Origin: Aurantiochytrium sp. KH105
Taxonomy: Eukaryota; Sar; Bigyra; Thraustochytrida; Thraustochytriidae
Length of the DNA stretch: 64,000 nucleotides
Assembly (NCBI GenBank): GCA_003116975.1
Contig: BGKB01000015.1
Span: 248,001-312,000 of the forward strand
Reading direction: 5' to 3'
The notes beneath the pieces were generated by a model. It searched no databases. It was not told the origin of the DNA and worked only from the letters and a program-made list of their open reading frames with translations. A program made the translations under genes and the position numbers. Below are positions 18,269 through 28,763 of this stretch, piece after piece (positions within the stretch are counted from its first letter, which is position 1; every line of letters begins with the position of its first letter).

Positions 18269-20710
18269 TTATGGGCCAACGGTTGGTAACGCTGCCTCAC
18301 GTGCGTCAGGTATACTGTAGCGCGCGACCTCGACGGGCACCGTCCCATGCGTGTGAAATACGAGAATGAAAATTACCCAGAGGTGCAAAAGCAAGAAATA
18401 TCCCAAAAACATTAGCCGCACCCACGGCTCCCGCTGCAGCACAGCTCCCGACGAAAGCGCAAGCTGATCAACCACATCTACAGCCTCCGCCAAATTCTGA
18501 TGCTGAGCGATGGGCTCGAGTCGAGCAATGCGCATAGCAGCCGTTTCCTGGCGACGTCTGAATCGCAAAGATACAGACCCGAGCTCCACATCGCCCCCGT
18601 ACCCTGCCGTTCCGGCACCGCGCCGCCCGGCGCCGTTGGAGACCTGCTCCTGCAAACGCAATTCCTCGTGCTGCCGTTCGAGACTTTTCAATCGTTGACG
18701 CAGAGCGCCCTTTTCGCTTGTCAATGACTCGATTTGCTTTTGCTTCGCCACAAGGTGCTCGGAGAGCGCAGCGAGTCGCTGCTCAAGTGCCGCAACCCCT
18801 TGGATATCATCCCGCTTACGCATGGCATTCAGGTCCCGCTTCAGTGCATCCACCTGGTCGCGCAGCTGCCTAGACTCGGCTTGCCAGCGTTGCTCTTCCT
18901 GAGCTTTTCGCGACGCAGCGCGCTCCGCCTCGGCGTGCACAGCATCCACATCTTGTTGCAACGCGGCGATGCGCCGGCGCTCCTGGGCAAGCATTTCCTC
19001 CGCGTGGCGCTGGGCTTCCTGCGCTTCGTAGAGTGCATTCTGATGATCGTTCTCCAGAGCGCTACGTTCCTGTGCATTCCAGTCAGATTCGTCGCGATCG
19101 TCGAGCTTGCGCTGTGTCGCCGCCAGCTCCACGGAAAGCTCCGAATTCTGATGTTCGAGTTCTGCGATGCGACGCTCTGCTTCGTTAACCTGGACGCTGA
19201 ATTCGCGTCGCGCAACCTCGGCGGCGGTCTGGGCCGCGGCCAGTTCTTGTTCGAGCTCCTCAACTTGCGAAGCCTGCGAGTTCTGCTGCATCTCTCGCTG
19301 CTTGTCCTTGAACTCCTTTTCGCGGGCGTCATATTTCTGTTGCAATTCCTCGTAGTCAGCATCAAATTCGTCGAGGGCGCCGCGTAACTCGCCAAGCTCA
19401 TGTTCGTGATCACTTATGGTGCGATCGCGGGCTTTAATTGTTGCCTGGAGCTCCTTTTGCTTGCGTTTGGCTTCTGCCAGTAAATCATCGCGCTCCTTGC
19501 GCAGCTTGCTCTCTTGAGCACGCGCCCCTTTGCGTGACTTTTCGAGGGCTTCGTGCGCAGCGTCCAGGTCGGCCTGCATGCTCACCATCTGTTCATCGAG
19601 AGTACGCAGCTCCGCTTCGAGGGCTTCAATGTGTCGACTTTGGGAAGCCTGCACCTGCGCTCGCTTCGACGTCGTAGGCGTTGACGACGTCGACGACGTG
19701 CGCTCGTGTTTCTTCTTCTTCTTTTCGGTTTGCATTTTTGCTTTGGTTTTATGGGGTTTCTTTGCGCCGCTCACTTCTGGGCGGCGACGTGCTGACTCTG
19801 ATTCTCCAGCATCGGAGCTCTTTTTTGTGCGGGACTCTTGCGAAGGCTTTGGGGGCAACTGCAGTGATGCTGATGACGCAGAATTCGTCATTGATGAGGC
19901 GCCCTGGGAGACAATTGCGGTTAAAGAATGTCCACGCACACGATTCGTTCCATCGTCTGCTTTCTCGCTGTCGTGATTTCTTTCTGCATCATTTGTGAAC
20001 ACATCTTCATCCACTCCCTTAGGTGTGCCTCGAGGCAGATCTGCATCGCCCCCGCTATAACTTCCTTTATTATATCCTTCCGTTGGCAAAGCTTTGTGTG
20101 AACTCGCGCTTATGTCATCGTCAGCTTCGCTTGCCACATTGCCCATTTTCTTTGTAGCACCATCGTTTTCTCTCACATCTCCTTGGCCAACCTCGTCGTC
20201 GTTGACGTCATTGTGATCATCATCGACGTAATCGTCGTCGTCATCATCGCTGATTTCTTCCTCCGCTTCTCTGGCTGCCCCTTCCCCTTCCTCGCTGCTG
20301 CCAATCGAAGAAGTTCCCCTCGAGGGTCGCCCAGTTTCTGCGAGACTTGCAAATGATACAGGTGTCACGGAACGAGCGACGTAGCGTTTGGCGCTTTGAA
20401 GTCGATCTGCGACCCTTTGCGCTTCCCATTTCCAGGCCGCAGAGGAGGAGTGCTCCGCCTGCGCGCCATCGTTGAGGCGTTCATGGTCTTTGTAAAGCCC
20501 TTCACGATCTGCGCCGACGTGCCGCGTCGCGGTTACCTCGTCTTTTGCGTTTTCATCATCGTCTTCATCATCGTAGTCTTCTTCATCGTCGTAGTAGAGC
20601 TCGTCGCCTTCCTCGTCGCTGTCCGAATAGTCTGCAGTTCGCGCCGCTTGGCCGTCGATCTTCTCCAAGAGGCTTTCGGCGCGGTTGGCCAAGCCCGCAA
20701 AGAGGTCCAT
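18269..20710 (-). CDS. Golgin-84-like C-terminally anchored coiled-coil protein
   Basis: 813 residues from the ATG at 20710. The frame continues 56 codons further up without a convincing start. The N-terminus MDLFAGLANRAESLLEKID mirrors the amphipathic start of golgin-84 (GOLGA5). An acidic, Ser-rich low-complexity region (about 30-290) is followed by a long coiled coil (about 330-700, many Gln/Glu/Arg heptads). One hydrophobic segment lies close to the end (LMFLGYFLLLHLWVIFILVF, roughly 755-775). Golgins of this class sit on Golgi cisternae by a tail anchor and tether transport vesicles. The combination of N-terminal motif, coil length and tail anchor makes the call fairly secure. A generic tail-anchored golgin is the alternative. 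Confidence 0.8.
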   Translation of the reverse strand: MDLFAGLANRAESLLEKIDGQAARTADYSDSDEEGDELYYDDEEDYDDEDDDENAKDEVTATRHVGADREGLYKDHERLNDGAQAEHSSSAAWKWEAQRVADRLQSAKRYVARSVTPVSFASLAETGRPSRGTSSIGSSEEGEGAAREAEEEISDDDDDDYVDDDHNDVNDDEVGQGDVRENDGATKKMGNVASEADDDISASSHKALPTEGYNKGSYSGGDADLPRGTPKGVDEDVFTNDAERNHDSEKADDGTNRVRGHSLTAIVSQGASSMTNSASSASLQLPPKPSQESRTKKSSDAGESESARRRPEVSGAKKPHKTKAKMQTEKKKKKHERTSSTSSTPTTSKRAQVQASQSRHIEALEAELRTLDEQMVSMQADLDAAHEALEKSRKGARAQESKLRKERDDLLAEAKRKQKELQATIKARDRTISDHEHELGELRGALDEFDADYEELQQKYDAREKEFKDKQREMQQNSQASQVEELEQELAAAQTAAEVARREFSVQVNEAERRIAELEHQNSELSVELAATQRKLDDRDESDWNAQERSALENDHQNALYEAQEAQRHAEEMLAQERRRIAALQQDVDAVHAEAERAASRKAQEEQRWQAESRQLRDQVDALKRDLNAMRKRDDIQGVAALEQRLAALSEHLVAKQKQIESLTSEKGALRQRLKSLERQHEELRLQEQVSNGAGRRGAGTAGYGGDVELGSVSLRFRRRQETAAMRIARLEPIAQHQNLAEAVDVVDQLALSSGAVLQREPWVRLMFLGYFLLLHLWVIFILVFHTHGTVPVEVARYSIPDAREAALPTVGP

Positions 20711-21338
20711 CGTGGGGTCCGGGGTTTTCTTCGCTTGCAGCTTTGAGACGCACAGGCGGTGCGGCGGCGCGCCGCGCCGTTCAGAGGCCTGCCCTGCTGC
20801 GTTCGTCCAGTCTTGTCCTTGCGCTGCCTTGCGCGCCGCCTTTTGGCGCGACGAAAGTTTCCCGTCTATAAACTGCAAGCTGGCCCCGGAGTCCAGGTCA
20901 TCAAACCGCTTTGGAGTTTTTATTTTTTTGGTCTTGTTTTATTTGTATCAAGCCGCATCAAGCTCAGCTGAGCGACTCGAATACCGCCAGAAATTTGGCC
21001 TTTTTAGCGCGATATTCGCTAGCCCTGCGAGGTAACATTCCAGGGACAGAGGTTTGAGACAGAGGCCTGTGGCACTTTGCACTGTACTGCTTTGTAGCCG
21101 CACTGCGAACGATAAACATCGAAACTTCATTCAAGCATCATGGCGCATTCGAAGATGTTTTATTCGCGGGCTTCTTTCCCTCCAATGGCACCAAAAGAGA
21201 TTTATTTTATCACTAGGCCTAGCCTTCATTCAACAAAAGACTTATGTATCAGAAGAGGTGACAGCTTGGCCTTTGTATCGATAACGACAATCACCAAAAT
21301 GTTCTTGCGATTCGAGCTTGTTTTCGATCTCTCCCAGT
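20711..21338. other. Intergenic region between two minus-strand genes
   Basis: About 630 bp with one CTAGGCCTAG palindrome (21213-21222). It must contain the golgin promoter and the 3' end of the RNA-binding protein gene. No gene is seen. Confidence 0.5.
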
Positions 21339-23273
21339 TCAAGCAGAGGTGTTGGAAGACGCAGTAGTCGGAGTCGAGGGAGAAGAAGGAGATGTAGAAC
21401 TAGCAGCAGGAACAGCAGCTGGTGGTGCAGCTGAAGGAACGGCAGCTGCAGCTGGTGCTGGAGACTGCATCTTATTCGTCGCGCCATCATGAGTTGAAGC
21501 GACGTTCACTGTCGCGTGAGCCCTTTGCCGATGCTGCTCATGCATGTGGGAAATCTGAGACTGATGAGCGTAGTGCGGATGGTACGCATAGTTGCCTGCG
21601 GCTGCTTCGTGGGCCCCACGTGCTGCAGCAGCATCTGCCGCATGCTGGAAGTGGGGAACTCCAAAGCCATAGACATTATAATCTGCAAATGGAAGCGGCC
21701 CGCCGTAGAAGAACGCACCTTGCGGGACTTGATAGTGCACAGGGGACACAACGTGCTCTCCAGGTTGCGAATACGGAGCATGATGGTGTTGGTGCGCCAC
21801 GTAGGGTGGATAAATCACCGACACAGGAGTCGCTGTTGCGTTCTGACTCTCCTCTCTCGGGGACTGGGGCATCTCGGGTCGAGTCCCATGAGTCTTGGCT
21901 CGGCCCCGTGGAGAACCGGATGGCGATCCATCAGGCATTTGTGAAGCATGGGCTTTGGGAGACACTGCAAAGTGAGGATGCACGGGAGCGTGCGGCGCAA
22001 AGTAGTAAATAGAAGAGGGCACGCCAAATGCGTACATATCGACTGAGGCTGACCGAACATTTGTGGATTTGTGTGCGGGCCCCGCGGCTACTTGGGAGCG
22101 TTGTTGCCGCTGTTTGTCAAGTACATCACGCGGTATAGCCTCCTTCACTTCTGCAGGCTTTCCGTTAATGTTGTGTACTTCCGTTTTCAGTGCTCGATGC
22201 ATTCCCGTCGCATCTGCAAAGGTTACAAAACCAAAGCCGCGCGAACGATTCGTCTCACGATCAATCATGACCGTTGCCTGCGAAAGTGCACCAAACTGTC
22301 CAAAGTAGTTTCGCAACACAGCTTGAGTAACAGTGCCTGCAAGGCCACCGACGAAGATTTTGAACGAGGACTCTTCTGCACCAGATCCGTCTGTAGAATG
22401 ACTCACTTCGGTACATGAAAGAGTCGCAGAGCTGACCGTGCTCGTAGTGCTACCCGAACAGTTCTGTTTCTGGTGTGTGCTCGTGTCGGTTGTCTGGTTG
22501 TTTGTAGTTCTTTGGGTCGCGACGCCTTGGTTTCTCCCCCGAACACCACTTCCCGTGTTGCGACGTGAAGGTTGGTCGTCCTTATCAAGTGACATCTTTC
22601 CCGACTGTACTGCCCGCTGGTCTGCCGGCGTTGAACCTTGTTCAGCGTCTGCGATTGCGTCAGAGACAGTGGTTGCAGGTGAAGAGCTTGGCGCACGGGG
22701 AACGGCAAACTTGACGTCGACCTCGCGTCCGCAGATCTTGTGCACCATTTTGACCACCTCAGCTGCGATGGCGGCGTCTTTGAAAGTTACGAAGCCAAAT
22801 CCACGGGATTTGCCGGTGAGAACTTTGTGCAGGGGCACGCGAACATCTTCCAGCTCGCCGTAGCGAATGAAATGTTCCTCGACAGTTTGTTTCGATGCAT
22901 CGAGCGACAGCCCACCCAGGAAAATCTTACGCGCGGGTTCACTTTCTTTTTCTTCTTCGACATCCCCTTTGTGATCGCCTTTTTCGTGCTTCGGGTCTCT
23001 TTGCAGCTCGCTTGATTGAAGGGGAGATGCCATGTGCCTTTCTCCTCCCTCGTCGCGCTTGCCCTCGAAGCTTTGAGGCTCGGGTTTCCCAGCCGAGGTA
23101 GCAACTGAGGTTTCGCCGGCAACATCAGCGTCTTGCTCTTCTTCTGCAGCAGTCAGAGGCGTCACGGTGCAATCGGAAGACGGTCTTGGCCCATCTACCT
23201 CGCGTTCCGGTTCTTGCAGGGGCAGAACGCCTGTCACTTGAGGAGTATAGGTTGGCTTGGCCATTTCGCTCAT
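21339..23273 (-). CDS. Two-RRM RNA-binding protein, Musashi/DAZAP1/hnRNP A type
   Basis: 644 residues from an ATG at 23273 (a second ATG follows three codons on). A charged N-terminal region of about 112 residues leads into RRM1, about 115-195, with RNP2 KIFLGGL and RNP1 RGFGFVTF. A polar Thr/Ser/Gln linker separates it from RRM2, about 300-380, with KIFVGGL and RGFGFVTF. The C-terminal 250 residues are rich in Pro, His, Ala, Tyr and Ser, typical of the low-complexity tail of hnRNP-like proteins. The paired RRM spacing and RNP sequences fit Musashi, DAZAP1 and hnRNP A/B relatives, which bind mRNA for splicing, transport or translational control. The exact orthologue cannot be chosen. Confidence 0.9.
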   Translation of the reverse strand: MSEMAKPTYTPQVTGVLPLQEPEREVDGPRPSSDCTVTPLTAAEEEQDADVAGETSVATSAGKPEPQSFEGKRDEGGERHMASPLQSSELQRDPKHEKGDHKGDVEEEKESEPARKIFLGGLSLDASKQTVEEHFIRYGELEDVRVPLHKVLTGKSRGFGFVTFKDAAIAAEVVKMVHKICGREVDVKFAVPRAPSSSPATTVSDAIADAEQGSTPADQRAVQSGKMSLDKDDQPSRRNTGSGVRGRNQGVATQRTTNNQTTDTSTHQKQNCSGSTTSTVSSATLSCTEVSHSTDGSGAEESSFKIFVGGLAGTVTQAVLRNYFGQFGALSQATVMIDRETNRSRGFGFVTFADATGMHRALKTEVHNINGKPAEVKEAIPRDVLDKQRQQRSQVAAGPAHKSTNVRSASVDMYAFGVPSSIYYFAPHAPVHPHFAVSPKAHASQMPDGSPSGSPRGRAKTHGTRPEMPQSPREESQNATATPVSVIYPPYVAHQHHHAPYSQPGEHVVSPVHYQVPQGAFFYGGPLPFADYNVYGFGVPHFQHAADAAAARGAHEAAAGNYAYHPHYAHQSQISHMHEQHRQRAHATVNVASTHDGATNKMQSPAPAAAAVPSAAPPAAVPAASSTSPSSPSTPTTASSNTSA

Positions 23274-24815
23274 CTACTCCTTGCCACAATTTTCAAAGGT
23301 AGTAAGCGACCGATCGATTTGGCTTTCGCGTTTTTGCCTTTAATAAACGCCACTAAGCATCGCCAGCCCGATGCTCCCTTTGCGTGCCTTTCGAGCGCGG
23401 TTGTCGCCAGTGTCAATGTATTCCTTGGCCAAGAGTATCGATATGCAGAATCGAGGCGACCCTGTTCCACTTGGAGCTTTCGCCGCTGCTGATGACTGCC
23501 GCTGCTGATGGGGATGATGATGCTGTCAAGACAGCTTCCTTCTTCTTTTCGCTCTCCACGTCCTTCTCGACGTGCAGCTCCTCCCGCGCGATTCGATCAA
23601 GCGCGCTTGCCTGCAATGCTAGCTAGCCTCCTTGGCCGCCCGTCTGCCTGCCAGCCGCGCAGACGAGCACTCCAAACAAACTTGCGAGAGACCTCGAGTC
23701 CCTGCCGCGGCCCCTTGCCCCAAATCTCCCTCGCTCCTCAGCGCGCACGCGAGCGCCGCGCGCGGTGCTTGCGACGCGGCGAGCTCGCAAGCAGGCAGGC
23801 AAGCCAGCAAGCAGGCAGGCAAGCAAACCTCGAGCGGCTGCGAGTCGAAGGGGCTCTGGCGCACGCCCTGACGCGGCTTCTGGCGCCCTCCCCCTCTCTT
23901 ACAAGAGGGCAGACAGGAGGGCCCCGTGCGAAGACAGGGCAGACAGAGCCGCCGCCGCCGCCGCCCCGCGCGCAGGCGCGCCTCTCTCTTTCCGCCGCCG
24001 CGGGCGGGGCCGCGCGGCACTGGGCCCCGGGCGCATCCTCGCACGCGCTGCGGCGCGGCGCAGAGCGCCCTCGCGCGCGGCGCCGCCCGGGAGGCCGCCG
24101 CGGGCGCGGGCGGAGACGCCGGGCGCGAAGGCAGGGTCTCGAGAGCGGAGACCCACGCGCACAGACTCCCGCCCGGGCCCCCCTCGCGCGCACCTTGGCC
24201 GCCCTCTGCGCTCACTGGCGGTCGTCCCAGAGGAGCGAGGGGGCCGCCGCACCGCCGCAGAGGGGACACTTCGGAGATTCGATTGGCGTTTCGGGGGGGA
24301 ACAGGCGCCAGTGGTAGGATTCGAAAGGGGGGTGTTGGGGGAGTCTTTCGACATCGAACCTAGCGCGCCCTTGCAGCTGCGGGCGATATGGGAGGATGGG
24401 GCGATTATCGTGCACGATGAAGAAGAGCGCAGCAGCAGTGGGCAGAGAGAACAATTCTGGCTCTCTCGGCGTGCGGTGCCTGTGCGTTACGATCAATGCA
24501 AGAGAACAGTTCGTTCACCCGCCGCGCTCGTGGTATTTTGTCTGTTTTTCTTCAGAAGAGCAGACGACCTTCGCACGATTCGAAACAGCTAACTGTGCGC
24601 AGCCTCGAGTCTGATCTACAAGTTCTTCTCATTCTTCTTTTTCTTCCTCTTCTGCTACTTTTCGCGCATGGAGTGCGGAAAAATCAAGCGGCTAGGATGA
24701 CTCTTTTGAACTGGGGCTGAGAAGTTGACACTGACTACACGACGAACGATCTTCCATCATCTTTTTGTTTGGGGTTTACACATCGTAACATAGTCCTAAG
24801 GTTAAACCGATTCTC
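23274..24815. other. Intergenic region with very GC-rich core
   Basis: 1.5 kb between two minus-strand genes. It has a GCAG/GCAA microsatellite (about 23787-23827) and a CpG-dense patch (about 23900-24250). Overlapping long frames here on both strands are Arg/Ala/Gly/Pro-rich, lack family motifs and mirror each other, so I treat them as composition artefacts. It is probably the promoter and 5' UTR of the RNA-binding protein gene plus the 3' end of the transporter gene. Confidence 0.55.
23787..23827. repeat. GCAG/GCAA tetranucleotide microsatellite
   Basis: Runs of GCAGGCAGGCAA with GCCA interruptions. Confidence 0.8.
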
Positions 24816-26261
24816 TCAAACGCCTGACTTCTTATGCAAGAGGGAGAAAACAGGCTTTTTGGCCTCAAAGTCCATGTCGCCAACGACTACATCTGCAGAC
24901 AACGAACTAGCGGCCTGCGAGGCAGTACCATCCGAGTGGCTGCTCGACGTCTTTTCGGACAAGGCAAGCGCTCGTGCCATCGCCTGCTTGCGAACGTTAA
25001 ACTCACGAATTCGAGCAGCCGTCAGATTTTCGATAATATCGCGGTCGTGGTAGTAAAAATCCATTCCGAGGAGTTGCGCCTCGGCCGACACCGTGAGTTT
25101 TCGCTTCGGAGAGAACAGCCGCAAGACCTGAAGAACTACAAACACAGAGACACCCGAGACAACAACGATCAACAGCGTTCCCCAGAGCTGTACAAGTAGC
25201 AGGTCGCCGTGACCATGAATCACACCCTCTGTACGATGGAATACACCTGTGCAAAGGCCGCCATAAATGCCAACCACGCCATGCAATGCGCTGGCAGAGA
25301 TCGGGTCATCCACATGCAGCTTGTACAAGATGAAACGGTCACTCCAAATGAAAACTGGCGCCGAGATCGCCCCGATTAGCACCGCTGCCCAGGTGTCGAT
25401 CAGCGAGCAGTTGCCCGTCACGCTCACCAGGCCAGCCAAAAGACAATTAAAGGTGACGCCAAGATCATAGTAGCCCGTGATGCTTCGCACGAGGAATAGA
25501 CCCACGCACGCCGCTGCACTCGACGCGAGCAAAGTGGTCACCATTGCGCGGGACGCCGCATTGAGTCCTTCGGCATCTCCAAGGCCAGCAGACACCCCAT
25601 TGAAGGAAAACCACGCACAAAACAGCAGCAGCGCCCCTAAAACCTGGAGCGGCGGCGAGTTGCCTGGGGAGGGGACAACCACGACGTCGCCCGTCCCGAG
25701 GCCGTCGAAGCGATCGTTCCGAGGACCAATGAGTGCTGCAGCTACAAAGGCGCAGACGCCGCCCACGCCATGCACCACAACGCCACCAGCTACGTCCGTG
25801 TATCTACCATACAGAAATCCCTTCTCGGACCACACCCAGCCTGCGATTAACGGATAGAGGCAGCCAATGATGAAGAATGCGAGGATCATATATGTTGGGA
25901 ATCGGAGTCTGCCCACGACGGCTCCACTTGCGATTGTCCCACATGTCACGGCGAATGCGAACATGAGGAAAAAACCTGCAAAATTTTCCGTCTTGTTTGT
26001 GGCAAACTCGTTCGACATTGTGAAAATAGAGTATCCGAAGCCCCACCATGCCAAAGTGCCGATAGCGCAGTCCATGAGGTTTTTCGACAAGATGCTCTTG
26101 ATGTGCTTTCGGTGAACGGCCCCAGCTTCGAGCATGGCAAACCCTGTTTGCATGAGCATAATGTTGATGCTGTTGAGCAGGATCCAGACCACCGACAGGT
26201 TGCTTGTCAACTGCTCTTGCATTGCCGCAAGCTCTTCCGTTGTCGCATACGTGACACTCAT
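24816..26261 (-). CDS. Ammonium transporter (Amt/Mep/Rh family)
   Basis: 481 residues from an ATG at 26261, the normal Amt length, with about eleven hydrophobic helices. Family signs in order: LLNSINIMLMQTGFAMLEAG near 25-45; the substrate-binding aspartate segment YTDVAGGVVVHGVGGV with the first pore histidine; a second pore histidine in ALHGVVGIYGGLCTGVF near 325-340. The cytosolic C-terminal tail keeps the regulatory-looking GMDFYYHD and then a Ser-rich end. It should move ammonium across the plasma membrane for nitrogen supply. Amt proteins work as trimers. No intron. Confidence 0.95.
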   Translation of the reverse strand: MSVTYATTEELAAMQEQLTSNLSVVWILLNSINIMLMQTGFAMLEAGAVHRKHIKSILSKNLMDCAIGTLAWWGFGYSIFTMSNEFATNKTENFAGFFLMFAFAVTCGTIASGAVVGRLRFPTYMILAFFIIGCLYPLIAGWVWSEKGFLYGRYTDVAGGVVVHGVGGVCAFVAAALIGPRNDRFDGLGTGDVVVVPSPGNSPPLQVLGALLLFCAWFSFNGVSAGLGDAEGLNAASRAMVTTLLASSAAACVGLFLVRSITGYYDLGVTFNCLLAGLVSVTGNCSLIDTWAAVLIGAISAPVFIWSDRFILYKLHVDDPISASALHGVVGIYGGLCTGVFHRTEGVIHGHGDLLLVQLWGTLLIVVVSGVSVFVVLQVLRLFSPKRKLTVSAEAQLLGMDFYYHDRDIIENLTAARIREFNVRKQAMARALALSEKTSSSHSDGTASQAASSLSADVVVGDMDFEAKKPVFSLLHKKSGV

Positions 26262-27073
26262 CGTGCTGTCCCTCGCTATGTAGGTTTCACAGTCAAATTC
26301 GTCGCAAGCGGGTTTTGTTTGGTATTTGCTTGCCTGCTTTTACTTGCTTGCTACTTGCTACCTGCTTCGTTGCTGCCTTTCTTATTTGCAAGCCTGTTCG
26401 CCAGCTAGTTAGCTACCTTCATGATGCTGTAGCTTTTTTGGAGTCCTTCCCTCTTTCGGCCGCGTGCATGCAGCCTTTCCTGTTGTATATCTTGGAGAGG
26501 GAAAGCAGCCAGCTCTCCTTTCTGCCCAAGGCTCATCGACCAGACTGCGGGGCCCTAGAACTGGATTCGGCAAGCCAGGGCCGACGACAATAGCACAACA
26601 CGGCCAGTGGCAGTGAGTGAGACCAAGAAAACGCCGCGGCCCCAGTAACGGCGGCTCACTTTGATCTTGATCTCGAACTTGGACTCGCGGCCCTGGATGC
26701 AAACGTGGACGCGGAGACGCGGAGAGGGAACTAACGTTGCGCCTACTTGTACAGCCAGGCCCAGACTCCGGAATATACTGTATTTACAAAATCTATACTT
26801 GAACTTGCCTTTGAACTTGAACTTTGCATGACTTCGAACTCCAGACTTCGTAACGGAAAAAAGAAAAAAGCAAAAAAAAAAGCCTGGGCGCCACCCAACA
26901 TTGGATTCGGAAGAAACCAAGGTCGACGTGCCAAATTTGAGTCAGCCTTGCTACTGCACACGATCGCCACCCTCGCTACACCACACTTGATCGCTATCCT
27001 TCGTTTAACTTAAGTTGCCTCTCCCGTTGCCGGACTTGACGTGAAGGAAAGATTTCCCTGAAAACGACTTTCA
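26262..27073. other. Intergenic region, CTTGAACTT-rich
   Basis: About 810 bp between two minus-strand genes, upstream of the ammonium transporter. It has a cluster of CTTGAACTT-like words (26797-26830) and poly-A-rich DNA near 26860-26885. No gene. Confidence 0.5.
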
Positions 27074-28438
27074 CTACGGAGCGAGCGCCGTTGGCGGACC
27101 GTACTTTGCCGGTGGAAAAACTTGCTGACCACATGGCGCGATGTGATCTCGAACCTGTGTTAGAATATAGACGATTGCAAAACCGCCTAGGTAAAGCATA
27201 ATAAAACCTGGGTACGAGATCCACCACACGTTGCGCTCAGGGTTAAGCGCGGGAACCAAATAGCACCCGGGAGTGATTCCGGCATAAATACAGACAAAAA
27301 GCGCCTGCCACGCTACATAAACGATTGGCTCCCATGCCTGCGCCCATGCAAATGGGGTCTTGCCTGCCCATGTCTCGGTGATCATTAGCACAGGAACAAT
27401 GAGGTGATTGTTAAGAGCGAGGCCTAGGGCTCGGCGCGAATCCAGGTTTTTGTGCGCGCCCCAGAAATACATTGAATATGCCAGCGTCCCTGGCAATGAG
27501 ACGTGCTCTAAAGCGGTGTACATGACTCGCAGCTGTGGCCGCCGTTTGCGTATATTCAAATAAGTAGCGAGAGAAGTCTTGATGGCAGCAACAAGCAAAT
27601 TCCAAAACACAGGGTGGAAGAAAACTATTGATACCTTGGCATCTGACAGCTTGCAAGCCGCGTTTCCCCGCGTGAACTGGCTCGCCGTACTCCAAAGAGG
27701 AACAGATGCGATAAGCGAAGCCCAAATGTACAATGCTATGCCTCCACGCACCATTCCAAAGTGATATCTTTTGCGAAAGTATGGGCTATATGTGTACAAA
27801 TCAATCACGCGTTTGACTTTGCGAAATTTTTGTTTGTATGTGCGTTTTCCCTTGCCTCCTCGGAGCTCGCCAGGGTCCAACAGAGGCGAGATTGGCGATC
27901 CAGGGCCCCGATTGTCGGCATTCGCACCGAAATGCTGCGCCGAGCCAGGTGCGACACGAAAGGCGTCATGCGGAAAACCTCCAGAGGCGCTTAAAGAAGT
28001 AGACTCAATGGTAGAATTATGACTCCAGCGTCGCTCGTTCACAGAATGAGGACTGGGGCTTCTTGACGTGATCGTCAGTCGTGTCATTGCTTCAAGGTCC
28101 AAGTCCTCGAGTGTGAGGACAGGTGGCGCAGCATTTCGCCCACCATAGAACACTGTCTTGCGACGTTCCACGGGATCCTCCTGCCTCATTACGTCGAACT
28201 TGTCGGACCCATCGTTCAACCCTGGACGTGGTCGTCGTACATCTGGTGGCGCCGGGACATGAATTCTTAGCACTTCAGAGCTTCTCGTGGCAATCTCGTC
28301 CTCTATGATATTTGACGTATTGCTGTCCAATTCGAAATCATCATCGTTGCCAGCCACGTGCCCTCTTCTGCTGCCCTTGTGTGTTTTGATTCCGGCTTCT
28401 TCGGACGCTTCATCGTGAACCGCTCCCGGCGGTAGCAT
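27074..28438 (-). CDS. Multi-pass membrane protein, possibly AIG1/rolling-stone-like
   Basis: 454 residues from the ATG at 28438. The first 210 residues are polar, with many Arg/Ser/Asp, and look cytosolic and phosphorylatable. The rest holds about six hydrophobic helices: GGIALYIWASLIASVPLW, VSIVFFHPVFWNLLVAA, a helix after LEHVSLPG, a conserved-looking NNHLIVPVLMITE, VYVAWQALFVCIYAGI, and WISYPGFIMLYLGGFAIVYI. Helix spacing plus the mid-membrane NNHLIVP motif resembles the AIG1/FAR-17a and rolling-stone group, some of whose members hydrolyse fatty-acid esters of hydroxy fatty acids. The resemblance is weak and the function unproven. Divergent from the RIIa-like gene. Confidence 0.7.
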   Translation of the reverse strand: MLPPGAVHDEASEEAGIKTHKGSRRGHVAGNDDDFELDSNTSNIIEDEIATRSSEVLRIHVPAPPDVRRPRPGLNDGSDKFDVMRQEDPVERRKTVFYGGRNAAPPVLTLEDLDLEAMTRLTITSRSPSPHSVNERRWSHNSTIESTSLSASGGFPHDAFRVAPGSAQHFGANADNRGPGSPISPLLDPGELRGGKGKRTYKQKFRKVKRVIDLYTYSPYFRKRYHFGMVRGGIALYIWASLIASVPLWSTASQFTRGNAACKLSDAKVSIVFFHPVFWNLLVAAIKTSLATYLNIRKRRPQLRVMYTALEHVSLPGTLAYSMYFWGAHKNLDSRRALGLALNNHLIVPVLMITETWAGKTPFAWAQAWEPIVYVAWQALFVCIYAGITPGCYLVPALNPERNVWWISYPGFIMLYLGGFAIVYILTQVRDHIAPCGQQVFPPAKYGPPTALAP

Positions 28439-28763
28439 CCGCGTACCCGTATTCGTACCCGATGCACGCCAGCGCGCGAAGCCCGCTCGATCTGTGCTCT
28501 ATTTCCGCTTTCGACCTGCTCCACTCTCCTCTCCACCTTTCTTGACCGTTTCTGAGAGCGCTTCTCAGCTTAGTCAAGTAATTTTTAGCATTGCAGACGA
28601 CAGTCAGAACGAAGCAAGGCAGCGCATCGCAGCGCGCAGCTACGCGTGGCTCCGCCACAACATTGTAGCGCGAGGGAGGGCAATCAGATACACGTGCGCG
28701 GGTGCACGAACGTACGCGCGCTCGTACACGCTCGAGCAGGAACTAAACGGCATCGCCGCGAAG
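28439..28763. other. Divergent promoter region
   Basis: 325 bp between two ATGs facing apart. The plus frame is open through most of it but lacks an ATG, so I treat it as 5' UTR. Confidence 0.5.

Noticed and set aside
23508-24592. Several overlapping frames of 200-275 codons on both strands
   Set aside because: All are Arg/Ala/Gly/Pro-rich, mirror each other and lack ATG-led conserved sequence. GC-rich DNA simply lacks stops.
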